DNA of 64,000 nt from CAVZRC01 sp052148775 (lineage in GTDB: Bacteria > Planctomycetota > Planctomycetia > Isosphaerales > Isosphaeraceae), in assembly GCA_052148775.1 (NCBI GenBank), contig JBKQHM010000056.1, positions 10,942-74,941 of the forward strand. The letters run 5' to 3'. The notes below the pieces were generated by a model. It worked only from the letters and a program-made list of their open reading frames with translations. It did not search any database and had not been told where the DNA came from. The stretch's first letter is position 1; every line of letters begins with the position of its first letter. Both the position numbers and the translations under genes were made by a program. Shown piece by piece: positions 17,457-25,809 of the stretch.

Positions 17457-19046
17457 ATGCACACTCAATTGACCATCTTCAAGAAGGGCTTGACCCTCAT
17501 CGCGATCCCGCTGCTGGTGCAGGTGGTCTTCATCGCCGTCCTGATGAAGGCCCGGGTCGATCGCGACCGGGCGCAGTACTGGGCCATCCATACCAAGGAG
17601 GTCATCGCCAAGGTCGAGGAGACGCATCGGAACCTGATCGAGGCCAATTTGCAGGTCCGCGGCCTGGTCCTGTCCGACAGGCCGGCCACCGCCGACCTGT
17701 ACCGGCAGGTCATGCGACAGGTGCCGAGGCAACTCGAGGAGCTCCGGGCCCTGGTCCTGGACAATGAGCGGCAGCAGCCCCAGATCCATCAGCTCGGCGA
17801 CCGGTCCCGGGAGTTCCTGGGCTGGATCCGCGACGAGGAGGACCTGATCCGCTCGGGCCGTCGGGATCGGGCGCTGGAGCGGATCGATCGAGGCACGGAC
17901 CTACTGAAGGCGATCCGGTCGACGATCGATGATGTCCTTCGCGAGGAGGAGCGGCTGGACCGGGAGCGCATGGAAACCCTCCGCGCGTCCTCAGTGCAGC
18001 AGGCCTGGACGCTGATCGGCGGGGGCGCGGCGATCGTGGTCTCGACGCTGATCCTCGCCCTCCTGTTCCTCCAGGGGATCGTCCAGCGCCTGGCCGTCCT
18101 CCGGGACAACGCCCGCCGGTTCGGCGAGGGCAGGCCCCTGAACGAACCCCTGTCCGGGCGCGACGAGATCACCGAGGTCGACCGGGCGTTCCACGAGATG
18201 GCCGACAACCTCAGCCAGCAGAAGCAAGAGAATGAGATGTTTGTCTACAGCGTCTCGCACGACCTGCGCTCGCCCCTGGTGAATCTCCAGGGCTTCAGCG
18301 AGGAGCTCAACGTGTCGTACCGGGACCTCGAGTCGCTGTTCCGCCGGGAGGAGGTGCCAGCCGGCATCCGCGAGCGCGGGCTCCGGTTGATGGCGAGCGA
18401 CATCGAGGAGTCGATCCGATTCATCCAGACGGCCGTGGGCCGGCTGGCCCGCATCATCGATGCCCTGCTGCGCCTCTCCCGCGCCGGCCGGGTCGAATAC
18501 CAGTGGCAGTCGGTCGACGTCGCGAGCACCGTCCGGAAGATCGTCGAGGCCCTCCAGGACTCCATCTCCGGCAAGGGGGCCGAGGTCGTCGTGGACGATC
18601 TTCCGCCGTCCTGGGGCGATCCGACGGCGCTGGAGCAGATCTTCGCCAACCTGATCGGCAACGCCGTGCAGTACCTTGACCCCGCGCGCCCCGGTAGAAT
18701 TAAGATAGGGGTGACGGACCTCGACGGGCCCGGCAATCCCGCCGGCCTCCGGGTCTATTACGTCGAGGACAATGGCCTGGGTATCCCTCCGGCCTATCAC
18801 CAGCGCATGTTCACCGCCTTCAATCGACTCCATGCGGACGCGGCCCAGGGGGAAGGGATCGGCCTGGCCCTGGTGCGCCGGATGGTGGAGCGGCACGGCG
18901 GACGGATCTGGCTGGAATCCGCCGCGGGCGTCGGCACCACGTTCTTCGTCGCCTTGCCGTCATCCCCCAGGGACGGCTCCGCCGGCGCGGAAGGGAGTCG
19001 CCCGCGATTCACGAACTTCGAGGAGAGCATCCCTAATGGCCGTTGA
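17457..19046 (+). CDS. membrane sensor histidine kinase (CHASE3-like, HAMP, HisKA, HATPase)
   Basis: The 529-residue kinase has a first transmembrane helix (LIAIPLLVQVVFIAVLM), a periplasmic CHASE3-type helical bundle (~35-180), a second helix (AWTLIGGGAAIVVSTLILAL), HAMP, and a HisKA domain with His268 in YSVSHDLRSPLVNLQGF. The HATPase domain carries FANLIGNAVQYL (N box), VEDNGLGIP (G1) and GEGIGLALVRR (G2). This layout is that of phytochrome-like/CHASE3 kinases that pair with single-domain Rcp1-type receivers, and exactly such a receiver gene overlaps its 3' end by 11 bases. ATG 17457 is 62 bases after the permease stop. Confidence 0.94.
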   Translation: MHTQLTIFKKGLTLIAIPLLVQVVFIAVLMKARVDRDRAQYWAIHTKEVIAKVEETHRNLIEANLQVRGLVLSDRPATADLYRQVMRQVPRQLEELRALVLDNERQQPQIHQLGDRSREFLGWIRDEEDLIRSGRRDRALERIDRGTDLLKAIRSTIDDVLREEERLDRERMETLRASSVQQAWTLIGGGAAIVVSTLILALLFLQGIVQRLAVLRDNARRFGEGRPLNEPLSGRDEITEVDRAFHEMADNLSQQKQENEMFVYSVSHDLRSPLVNLQGFSEELNVSYRDLESLFRREEVPAGIRERGLRLMASDIEESIRFIQTAVGRLARIIDALLRLSRAGRVEYQWQSVDVASTVRKIVEALQDSISGKGAEVVVDDLPPSWGDPTALEQIFANLIGNAVQYLDPARPGRIKIGVTDLDGPGNPAGLRVYYVEDNGLGIPPAYHQRMFTAFNRLHADAAQGEGIGLALVRRMVERHGGRIWLESAAGVGTTFFVALPSSPRDGSAGAEGSRPRFTNFEESIPNGR

Positions 19047-19488
19047 GCCGCTCCTGATCGTGCTCGCAGAGGACGACGATGGTCATGCGAGCCTGGTCCA
19101 ACGCAACCTGGAACGGGCCGGGCTGGCCAACGGCCTCGAGCGCCTCAAGGACGGGCAGGAGGCCCTGGATTTCCTCCGGGCCGAGGGGGACTACGCGGGC
19201 CGCAATACGAGCCAGCCGGTCCTGCTGTTGCTCGACATCAAGATGCCGCGCGTCGACGGGGTGGAGGTGCTCCGCCAGATCAAATCCGACCCGCGGATTG
19301 CCCTGATCCCCGTCATCATGCTGACCACGACCGACGACCCTCGCGAGATCCAGCGATGCTACGAGCTGGGTTGCAGCGTCTACATCACCAAGCCGGTGGA
19401 TTACCAGGGGTTTGTCGAGGCGATCAAGCGTCTCGGGCTCTTCCTCCAGGTCGTTCGCCTCCCCGAGAATGCCCAGCGGAAACTCTGA
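19036..19488 (+). CDS. single-domain response regulator (Rcp1-like)
   Basis: The 150-residue receiver starts at ATG 19036, inside the upstream kinase gene (11-base overlap), implying coupled translation. It has the acidic pocket LAEDDDGHASLVQRNL, the phosphoacceptor Asp67 in LLLLDIKMPRVDG, the Thr in MLTTTDDP and the Lys in YITKPVDYQGF. There is no output domain, as in Rcp1/CheY-type receivers that relay phosphate or act by protein contact. Its partner is almost certainly the preceding histidine kinase. Confidence 0.94.
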   Translation: MAVEPLLIVLAEDDDGHASLVQRNLERAGLANGLERLKDGQEALDFLRAEGDYAGRNTSQPVLLLLDIKMPRVDGVEVLRQIKSDPRIALIPVIMLTTTDDPREIQRCYELGCSVYITKPVDYQGFVEAIKRLGLFLQVVRLPENAQRKL

Positions 19489-19522
19489 GGACGCCATCGA
19501 GGACCCGAGGACCAGGCCAGGC

Positions 19523-21157
19523 ATGGGACCGCAAATGCGGGCGACGATCCTGCTCGTGGAGGATGATCCGGGGGTCGCCCGTCTGGAGCGGCTCCGGCTC
19601 GAGCGCGCGGGCTACGCGGTCGCCACGGCGGCCACGGCCGAGGAGGGGCTCCGGACGGTCGCCGAGGGGGGCATCGAGCTGATCGTCCTGGACCAGCAAC
19701 TCTCCCCGGGCACCAGCGGGCTGGAGTTCTTCCGGCAGGTCAAGGCGGCCGGCTACAACTTGCCGGCCATCCTGGTCACCGGCATGCAGGACGAGGCCCT
19801 GCTGGTCGAGGCCCTGCGCGCCGGCGTGCGCGACTTCGTCCCCAAGACCCAGCACTTCCTCAACCACCTCGAACCGATCGTGACCCGCGTCCTGGACCAG
19901 GTCCGCACCGAGCGCGAGCTGGCCGAATCCCGGATCGTCGCCCGCGAGAACGAGGAGCGGAGGCGGGAGCTGGAGCGGGAGATCGCCCAGCGCAAGCGGG
20001 TCGAGCAGGCCCTCAAGGACGCCGACGAGCGCAAGGACCAGTTCCTGGCCATGCTGGCCCACGAGCTGCGCAATCCCCTGGCGCCGATCAGCAACGCCGT
20101 GCAGATCATGAAGGTCGACGGGCTGAGCGGATCCCACTTCCAGTGGTCGCTCAAGGTCATCGAGGACCAGGTCAAGCAGATGACCCGCATGGTCGACGAC
20201 CTCCTCGATGTCTCCCGGATCACGCGCGGCAAGGCGGTCCTCCAGAAGGAGCCGATCGACCTGGAGGTGGTGGTGGACCTGGCCGTCGAGGCCAGCCGGC
20301 CCTTGATCAAGGATTGTAAACATCAGTTGACCGTCTCGTTCCCCCCGGACCCGATCCTCCTGGAGGTCGACCCGGCGCGGATGGCGCAGGTGCTCTCGAA
20401 CCTGCTGAACAACGCCGCGAAGTACACCGACGAGGGGGGCGAGATCTCCCTGACCGCCGAGTCCACCGCCTCCGGCCGCGAGGTCTTGATCCACGTCCGC
20501 GACAACGGGATCGGCATCCCGCCCGAGTTGATGCCACACGTGTTCGACATGTTCACCCAGGCCGATCAGACCCTCTCGCGATCGCGGGGCGGGCTGGGGA
20601 TCGGGCTGACGCTGGTCCGTTCGCTGGTCGAGATGCACAACGGCCGCGTGTCGGTCCGCAGCGACGGGCCCGACCAGGGGAGCGAGTTCACCGTCCGCCT
20701 GCCCGTGGCGGCCCGGCCCGAGGCCGCCCCCGACGACGGCGACGACCGGGCGGACGACGAGCCGGGCATCCAGCTCCCGCGCCGGCGAATCCTGGTGGTC
20801 GACGACAACCGGAGCCACGCCACCAGCCTGGGCGTCCTCCTCCGCACGATGGGGCAGGACGTCGACGAGGCCTACGACGGCGCGACGGCCCTCGAACTGG
20901 CGCAACGGCATCACCCCGACGTGATCCTGCTCGACATCGGCCTGCCCGTCATGGACGGCTACGAGGTCGCCCGCCGATGCCGGGAGCTGAAGGACCTCGA
21001 TCGGACGATGCTCGTGGCCATGACCGGATACGGCAAGGAGGAGGACCGCCGCCGCTCCCAGGAGGCCGGATTCCATGTCCACCTCGTCAAGCCGGTCAAC
21101 CTGGGCGACCTCCGGATGCTCCTCAATCAGCCGGATCTCCCCGCCCCGAGGTCTTGA
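19523..21157 (+). CDS. hybrid histidine kinase (REC-HisKA-HATPase-REC)
   Basis: The 544-residue soluble kinase starts at ATG 19523 (ATG 19535 is an alternative), 34 bases after the receiver gene. Domains in order: receiver with Asp57 in LIVLDQQLSPGTSG (residues ~5-120); a coiled-coil linker (~130-170, ERRRELEREIAQRKRVEQAL); HisKA with His180 in AMLAHELRNPLAPI; HATPase with LSNLLNNAAKYTDEG, VRDNGIGIPPE and GGLGIGLTLVRSLVEMH; and a C-terminal receiver with Asp471 in VILLDIGLPVMDG. There is no membrane helix, so it probably receives phosphate from another kinase through its N-terminal receiver. Together with the two upstream genes it forms a phosphorelay operon. Confidence 0.94.
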   Translation: MGPQMRATILLVEDDPGVARLERLRLERAGYAVATAATAEEGLRTVAEGGIELIVLDQQLSPGTSGLEFFRQVKAAGYNLPAILVTGMQDEALLVEALRAGVRDFVPKTQHFLNHLEPIVTRVLDQVRTERELAESRIVARENEERRRELEREIAQRKRVEQALKDADERKDQFLAMLAHELRNPLAPISNAVQIMKVDGLSGSHFQWSLKVIEDQVKQMTRMVDDLLDVSRITRGKAVLQKEPIDLEVVVDLAVEASRPLIKDCKHQLTVSFPPDPILLEVDPARMAQVLSNLLNNAAKYTDEGGEISLTAESTASGREVLIHVRDNGIGIPPELMPHVFDMFTQADQTLSRSRGGLGIGLTLVRSLVEMHNGRVSVRSDGPDQGSEFTVRLPVAARPEAAPDDGDDRADDEPGIQLPRRRILVVDDNRSHATSLGVLLRTMGQDVDEAYDGATALELAQRHHPDVILLDIGLPVMDGYEVARRCRELKDLDRTMLVAMTGYGKEEDRRRSQEAGFHVHLVKPVNLGDLRMLLNQPDLPAPRS

Positions 21158-21288
21158 ACGATAAAGCCTGATGATCGGCATTAGTTATAAATATAAGTAA
21201 ATATATAATTTTGTATTAATTGCGCATCGGGAGATTCACCGATGGATGAGCATCGGCCATTCCCGCGACAGCCTACAGTCTAAACGTA

Positions 21289-21427
21289 GGTGGCCCATGT
21301 CGGGTAACAGGTGGAACTGTACCGTGGTCGCCCCATGACGTGTTGCAACGGGCGTAATATCCAAGAGTACCGCCTTCTTAGCCGGGCGGAGAACCGTGGT
21401 CCCACCACTTACCCGACATGAGCCACC
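21289..21427. repeat. MITE-like element with 26-bp terminal inverted repeats
   Basis: The left arm at 21289-21314 and the right arm at 21402-21427 are inverted copies matching at 23 of 26 bases; the shared core is CATGTCGGGTAA. The 87 bases between them have no coding capacity. The preceding 21158-21288 stretch is AT-rich and contains no gene. The size and ends fit a miniature inverted-repeat element or a structured RNA; no transposase with matching ends is in the window. Confidence 0.65.
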
Positions 21428-21456
21428 CGATTATTCGTCCGTTTCCGGGCCCTATC

Positions 21457-22632
21457 TCAACCCGTGGGTTGCCCGCGTCGGACCTCAGTCAGTGCCTCCG
21501 GGTCGCCGGGGCAATCGACGAGCACCTCGGCCCAGAGCCGCCTGGCTTCGGCCTGCTCACCCCTCTCGGCGGCCAGCGTCGCCAGGTTGCGACGCGTCAG
21601 ATGGCCGTAGATCCCCTGGTCGATGCTCATAAACCGCTCGGGGCGGCGGAGCGTGAGGATTCGCCGCCAGCATCGCTCGGCTCCCTCCGGATCGCCGCCG
21701 TAGCGTCGCACCACGGCCTCGCGAAAGAGCAGATCGGCGTCATCCGGGTCCAGGGCCAGGCCGGCGCGGCATGCGGCGAACGCCCGCGGCAGATCCCCGC
21801 GCATCTGGTGGGCGCGGGCGATCAGCGCGTAGATCCTCCCCGTGATCGAGTCGTCAGGCGCCGAGCTGGCCAGGCTGCGGTGGAGTAGCTCCAGCGCCTC
21901 GCCCCACTCCCGGTCCTCGATGGCGATCGACCCCAGGTGGAAGAGCACGAAGGGGTCGTCGGGCCGCTCGGCCAGCTCGATCCGGAGGATGCGGGCATCG
22001 CGGCGGAACTTCCGGGCCCGGAGTGCCCGGTCGGAGTATCCGGTATGCCGCACGGTGAGGTCGGTCCATCGCACCGCGATGCCGGCACGGAGTAAGGCCG
22101 GCAGGATCTGCTCGTGGACGCGATAGGTCCAGCGGATGTCGTCCCGGATCGGGAAGAGCCGGATGTGATCGACGACCGTCTGGCCGTTGATGGCGCCCGC
22201 CACCGGGTCGCAGGCGCAGCGGACCACGTAGGCGGCCCCGTCCCCTGGCCGCAATCCCTCGATCAATGCCCGGAGCTTCTCCCGCTCGGGCGGCTCGATC
22301 ACGTCGTCGGCGTCGAGCCAGAAGGCGAACTCCCCGATGGCCCGCTCCAACGCGGCATTGCGCGCCGCGGCGAAGTCATCGACCCAGGCGAATTCGAACA
22401 CTCTGGCACCGAATGCGCGGGCGATCTCGGCCGTCCGGTCGACGCTTCCGGTATCGACGATGATGATCTCGTCGAAGATCTCCCGGACCGATTCGAGGGA
22501 ACGCGGGAGATTCGGCTCCTCGTCCCTGACAATCATGGTCAAAGAAACCTTGGCCGGTCGAATGCGTTTCTCACGATAAAGGAGAGGAGGGGCCGCATCC
22601 ATCGCGCTGAGGATGATCCGAGGGACTGCCAT
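21457..22632 (-). CDS. family 2 glycosyltransferase with TPR-like tail
   Basis: The 391-residue protein begins its catalytic domain with VSLTMIVRDEEPNLPRSLES and EIIIVDTGSVDRTAEIAR, the nucleotide-sugar-binding start of GT2 enzymes of the SunS/TPR-linked type. It has the metal-binding aspartates in FAFWLDADDVIEPPE, and YRVHEQILPAL and HTGYSDRA later in the domain. From about residue 225 onward the sequence turns into TPR-like repeats (LFHLGSIAIEDREWGEALEL, AFAACRAGLALDPDDADLLF). It probably transfers a sugar to a cell-surface or protein acceptor in the cytoplasm. ATG 22632 is used; ATG 22602 is an alternative start. Confidence 0.9.
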   Translation of the reverse strand: MAVPRIILSAMDAAPPLLYREKRIRPAKVSLTMIVRDEEPNLPRSLESVREIFDEIIIVDTGSVDRTAEIARAFGARVFEFAWVDDFAAARNAALERAIGEFAFWLDADDVIEPPEREKLRALIEGLRPGDGAAYVVRCACDPVAGAINGQTVVDHIRLFPIRDDIRWTYRVHEQILPALLRAGIAVRWTDLTVRHTGYSDRALRARKFRRDARILRIELAERPDDPFVLFHLGSIAIEDREWGEALELLHRSLASSAPDDSITGRIYALIARAHQMRGDLPRAFAACRAGLALDPDDADLLFREAVVRRYGGDPEGAERCWRRILTLRRPERFMSIDQGIYGHLTRRNLATLAAERGEQAEARRLWAEVLVDCPGDPEALTEVRRGQPTG

Positions 22633-22715
22633 GGTCAGGGTGTTCCCGGATTGTCGTCGCTTCTTGATGATGAGAAGTGATGGCCGCGAGAGCCAAATAC
22701 CCTAAAACCCCCAGT

Positions 22716-22955
22716 CCGCGTCAAGATATAGCAGTGTCCCCTTTGTCTTTCCCTCGCCGAAATAACTTGGAAGTAGGCCTGACCCGCCTGTCCTCTTGAC
22801 GAACCCTGTCCTTCGCGGTGTCCCATATTCGAGCCGCCAAGCGAGGCAGAATGGGAAGGATGGGCGATTTATTTTTATACGTCTGACCCCGGTGCCCGGA
22901 CCCCGGTGCCCGGGGCACCGGTGCCCCGCGTCAAGATATAGCAGTGTCCCCTTTG
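22716..22955. repeat. 30-bp direct repeats flanking a palindromic REP-like segment
   Basis: A 30-base sequence beginning CCGCGTCAAGATATAGCAGT occurs at 22716-22745 and again at 22926-22955. Between them, 22895-22925 holds GGTGCCCGG-type units in both orientations that can form a strong hairpin, preceded by an AT-rich TTTATTTTTATACG. This is the look of non-autonomous REP elements mobilised by REP-associated (Y1) transposases; no such transposase is in the window. The rest of 22633-22994 has no gene. Confidence 0.65.
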
Positions 22956-22994
22956 GCCTCCCCCCTTTTTCCCCTCACCTCCTGCCTCTCATGC

Positions 22995-23408
22995 TCACTC
23001 TTCGTCCGCCGTATGCTTGAATAATTCTCTTGAGCATTCCAGCAACTCTTTGAAAGTCGCCTCGATAACGGGACGGCGTTCGTTCCGAAACCACTCCTGC
23101 GAGCCAAGCCCGGGAAGAACTTGGGGTAGTAGCTCGTCCACTCTGTTGAGATATGCGCGCAACCAATTCAGAACAATGCGTGGAGTCGGCAAATATTCTC
23201 CTTTTAAATTTTTGTGTAATGTTAACATGATTTCCACTGCCGGCATGAGAAAACTCTCGCCAGCTTCGTAAAAATTCATGTTCTTTAATTTTTCGGGCAT
23301 CTCGCCTGCGAAAATGCGCTCCACGAACTGCTCCTGGCCTGCAATGATCCCGTTGAGATAATCTCGCGCGAGATCATCGTCGAAATTTCCTTCACCCCAT
23401 CGGCCCAC
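22995..23408 (-). CDS. DUF4259 protein, probable immunity protein
   Basis: The 137-residue protein is read from GTG 23408, which directly follows AGGAGG and gives the family's typical N-terminus MGRWGEGNFDDDLARDYLN (compare the DUF4259 pattern MGxWGxGxFDND). The longer reading frame to 23432 is not needed. The rest is helical, with EAGESFLMPAVEIMLTLHKN and a C-terminal EATFKELLECSRELFKHTAD. DUF4259 proteins commonly stand beside polymorphic toxins as immunity proteins, and this one starts 77 bases after the stop of the HINT/GIY-YIG-like gene on the same strand. Base composition is more AT-rich than the surroundings, which suggests transfer. Confidence 0.8.
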   Translation of the reverse strand: MGRWGEGNFDDDLARDYLNGIIAGQEQFVERIFAGEMPEKLKNMNFYEAGESFLMPAVEIMLTLHKNLKGEYLPTPRIVLNWLRAYLNRVDELLPQVLPGLGSQEWFRNERRPVIEATFKELLECSRELFKHTADEE

Positions 23409-23485
23409 AGAGACCTCCTTCCTGTGCTGCAAGCGTGGTCTGTAATTCTACGGCTCGGTCGGTTCCGGAAGGACGATATGACTAC

Positions 23486-25333
23486 TCACATGTAAACATA
23501 ACCGATCGCTTTAAGAATTCGATAGCCAAAAGCCGTCATTTCGGGGCTAACGAGATGGCCAAGATTCTTGTTGAGAAGCCTTCCTCCATTCTTGGCTAGA
23601 CCGTAATAGTTGATGAGGGCTTGCTCGACGGCATATGCATCAAGGTCGTCGGCAAGCTCTTCCAGCCCGTCAATCTTACCAGCAGGGCTCCCAACCTTCT
23701 GCCCCGCCGAGTTAAGGCGCTGCAGCACGGGGTTTGTACCCAACTCCGTTTCAGCAACGCCGACGTAGCCCTTACCCGTTTTGCTGTTGAAGGCCTGGTA
23801 AACGGAGGAGTTGTGCGCCCAAACGAAGAACCTCCACAAGGCGCTCCCGACATAATAGGTATGATACTCCTCTATCTCTAGGTTGTAAACAGGTGCGGGT
23901 TCCTTCGGCCCGACGATCGCCGCAACCACCGTCTGCTCGCCATCGGCGCCCAGCAGTGCATCTCCCGGCACGATCTGATGGGCGTCGGTCCAACCCCGGC
24001 CCACCACCCAGAACGGGTGCTCGGCCGTCGTCCGGATCACCTGGCCACCGACGTGGATCTCCGTCAGCGGCGAATAGTTATGGAACACGTTCAGGACGCG
24101 CCGGGCGACGAGAGGCCCCTCGGGGTCATCTTCGTGCCGGGACAACACCAGGTCGCCGACCCGGAAGTCCTCGATCGGCCTGGAGTCGTCGGGGGTCAGC
24201 AGCGGCGTGCCGGCGGCGAAGCAACTCTTCATGAATTGACTGACATTCCCCAGGATCCCCAGTCCGTTCAGGGCCATCCCCAGGTAGTTGCTGTCCTGAT
24301 AGTTGTCGTAGGCATTCCAGCCGTTGCCCACTGCCTGAATCCCGTTGAGGACGCGCAACCCCGTGCCGATGTTCGATGCCTGGGCACATGGATTGGCGAA
24401 GCCTAGCCCCAGGTTGATGAACATGCCGAACCCCTGTCCGGCGTTATAGAGTGTCCCCTGTTGATTCCGGGTTGCGATCTCGCCGTACATTCCGTCCCGG
24501 GCGCGATTGGTCAACCCGCCCGTGACCTGGTTCGCGATCCCGGCCGCCACCGAATCGAGCGCGTTGATGGCGTTGTCCCACAATGAGGACGGGACGACGG
24601 GCGGCCCTAGTTTTGATGGATTCGCCATTCCGGTGTCGGGATTGCTGGCGGAGTCGTAGACTTTTGGTCCGACATTGACGGCGGACAACACGCCGATGCC
24701 GATCATCGCGCCGAGGGTGGTCCCCGCGCCTCCCCCTCCGCGGGGGTTGAATGCGGTCTGCATCGGGCCGACGCCCCCGCCTCCCGCCGGCGGGTTGAAT
24801 GCGGTCTGCATCGGGCCGACGCCCCCGCCTCCCGTCTGCTGTTGCGCCCTCGCCGTCGGTGCGTCCTGCGTCGACGTCGGGTTCTCCGCCGAGCCGCCGT
24901 TGAAGATCTCCAGCCGTTGCGCCTCGGCCTCCATCGATCCGTCGCCGGTCCCGCTGTCCTGGCTCGGCGCGATCACGTTTGAGCCGCCGCCGGTGCTGCC
25001 GCCCAGGGTGCCGCCGAAGCCGCTACCCGACGACGACGGCCGGAGGAAGCCCGTCTGCGACGGGTGCGACGACCAGGTGGTCATCCCCAACGATGGGTCG
25101 GCCTCGTTCGGCTCCTCGAGCACGATCCCCGAGCCGCTCTGCGTCGGCGTGATCTCCGCCCCGTGGAACTCCAGCGGGTGGAGCAGCTCGCCGCCGACCC
25201 CCGATACCAGGCCCTGCGCCCCGTCGAACAGACGGTACTCCGAACCCTGGTCGACCGGCCCGTTGGCCGCGAACGTGCCCACCTGGTCCGCCGTCCCCTC
25301 GCCGATCGTCGTCGCCGAGCCGACCAGCAGCAA
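23486..25333 (-). CDS. polymorphic-toxin-like protein: HINT domain and GIY-YIG-like C-terminal tip, probably 5'-truncated
   Basis: The 615-residue reading frame (TTG 25333) has a Gly/Ser/Pro-rich N-terminal half with a 16-residue tandem repeat, then a pretoxin HINT protease domain from about 390: SCFAAGTPLLTPDDSRPIED, TTAEHPFWVVGRGW, and YNLEIEEYHTYYVG ending in WAHN, the usual self-cleavage site. The last ~100 residues after it (VYQAFNSKTGKGYVGVAET, a distal Arg, then AVEQALINYYGLAKNGGRLL) look like the GIY-YIG nuclease fold used as a toxin tip. The frame is open to 25453 with no ATG, and coding-like sequence (TGAPATTATLTNTATSTETS) continues there, so the front of a longer gene seems to have been lost. 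A DUF4259 immunity gene follows. Confidence 0.75.
   Translation of the reverse strand: MLLVGSATTIGEGTADQVGTFAANGPVDQGSEYRLFDGAQGLVSGVGGELLHPLEFHGAEITPTQSGSGIVLEEPNEADPSLGMTTWSSHPSQTGFLRPSSSGSGFGGTLGGSTGGGSNVIAPSQDSGTGDGSMEAEAQRLEIFNGGSAENPTSTQDAPTARAQQQTGGGGVGPMQTAFNPPAGGGGVGPMQTAFNPRGGGGAGTTLGAMIGIGVLSAVNVGPKVYDSASNPDTGMANPSKLGPPVVPSSLWDNAINALDSVAAGIANQVTGGLTNRARDGMYGEIATRNQQGTLYNAGQGFGMFINLGLGFANPCAQASNIGTGLRVLNGIQAVGNGWNAYDNYQDSNYLGMALNGLGILGNVSQFMKSCFAAGTPLLTPDDSRPIEDFRVGDLVLSRHEDDPEGPLVARRVLNVFHNYSPLTEIHVGGQVIRTTAEHPFWVVGRGWTDAHQIVPGDALLGADGEQTVVAAIVGPKEPAPVYNLEIEEYHTYYVGSALWRFFVWAHNSSVYQAFNSKTGKGYVGVAETELGTNPVLQRLNSAGQKVGSPAGKIDGLEELADDLDAYAVEQALINYYGLAKNGGRLLNKNLGHLVSPEMTAFGYRILKAIGYVYM
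24744..24834. repeat. intragenic 48-bp tandem repeat
   Basis: Two identical 43-base copies (24744-24786 and 24792-24834) with a 48-base period encode the repeat GGGGVGPMQTAFNP in the toxin-like protein. The period is a multiple of three, so copy number can change without frameshift. Confidence 0.8.
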
Positions 25334-25453
25334 TTGCGTCGGCGCCGTCCAGGGATTGCTCTCGCTGCTCGTCTCCGTGCTCGTGGCGGTGTTCGTCAGC
25401 GTCGCGGTCGTGGCCGGCGCCCCGGTGACCGAATAGACGAACGTCCTTCAGGA

Positions 25454-25809
25454 TGGGTCGCATCATCCCGTCCCCGGCCATAGAGCGTTTAACGATTCTC
25501 TGAAGATCGCCGGACGGAGCCGGCTCCTACAAGAGTCAGGCCAAGGGGGCCGTTGTAGGAGGGGGCTCCGCCCCCCGACCGAATGCAGCCCGAGCGTTCA
25601 GCGATCTATTCCGACGATCCCGGCCCCGAGGGACGACATGCAACACCGGTTCCTTTCCGCGGGCGTGTTGCGCGGCAAGTCTGAATTCGCCCCCACGTCA
25701 TCGAGCAATCCTCTCGAGAGTTGGTTACGATACCTCCCGGCAAACCGGCATCGCTCCGGGCCGCGCGAGCGGCCGCCCGGGCCGCCATGACACCCAGGAG
25801 ATCGGGTCC
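25454..25809. other. gene-free region with hairpin repeat and a MITE-like end
   Basis: No gene is seen. At 25518-25571 an imperfect inverted repeat pairs GGCTCCTACAA with TTGTAGGAG, a common type of short dispersed palindrome. At 25484-25500 the sequence TAGAGCGTTTAACGATT resembles the ends of the element at 36907-37079 (TAGAGCGCTTTACGATT in the reverse complement of its right end). This suggests that a related insertion removed the front of the toxin-like gene. A promoter for the TAXI gene should lie near its right edge. Confidence 0.45.

Noticed and set aside
23893..24406. Plus-strand frames over the HINT region
   Set aside because: Antisense to the toxin-like gene; no motifs.
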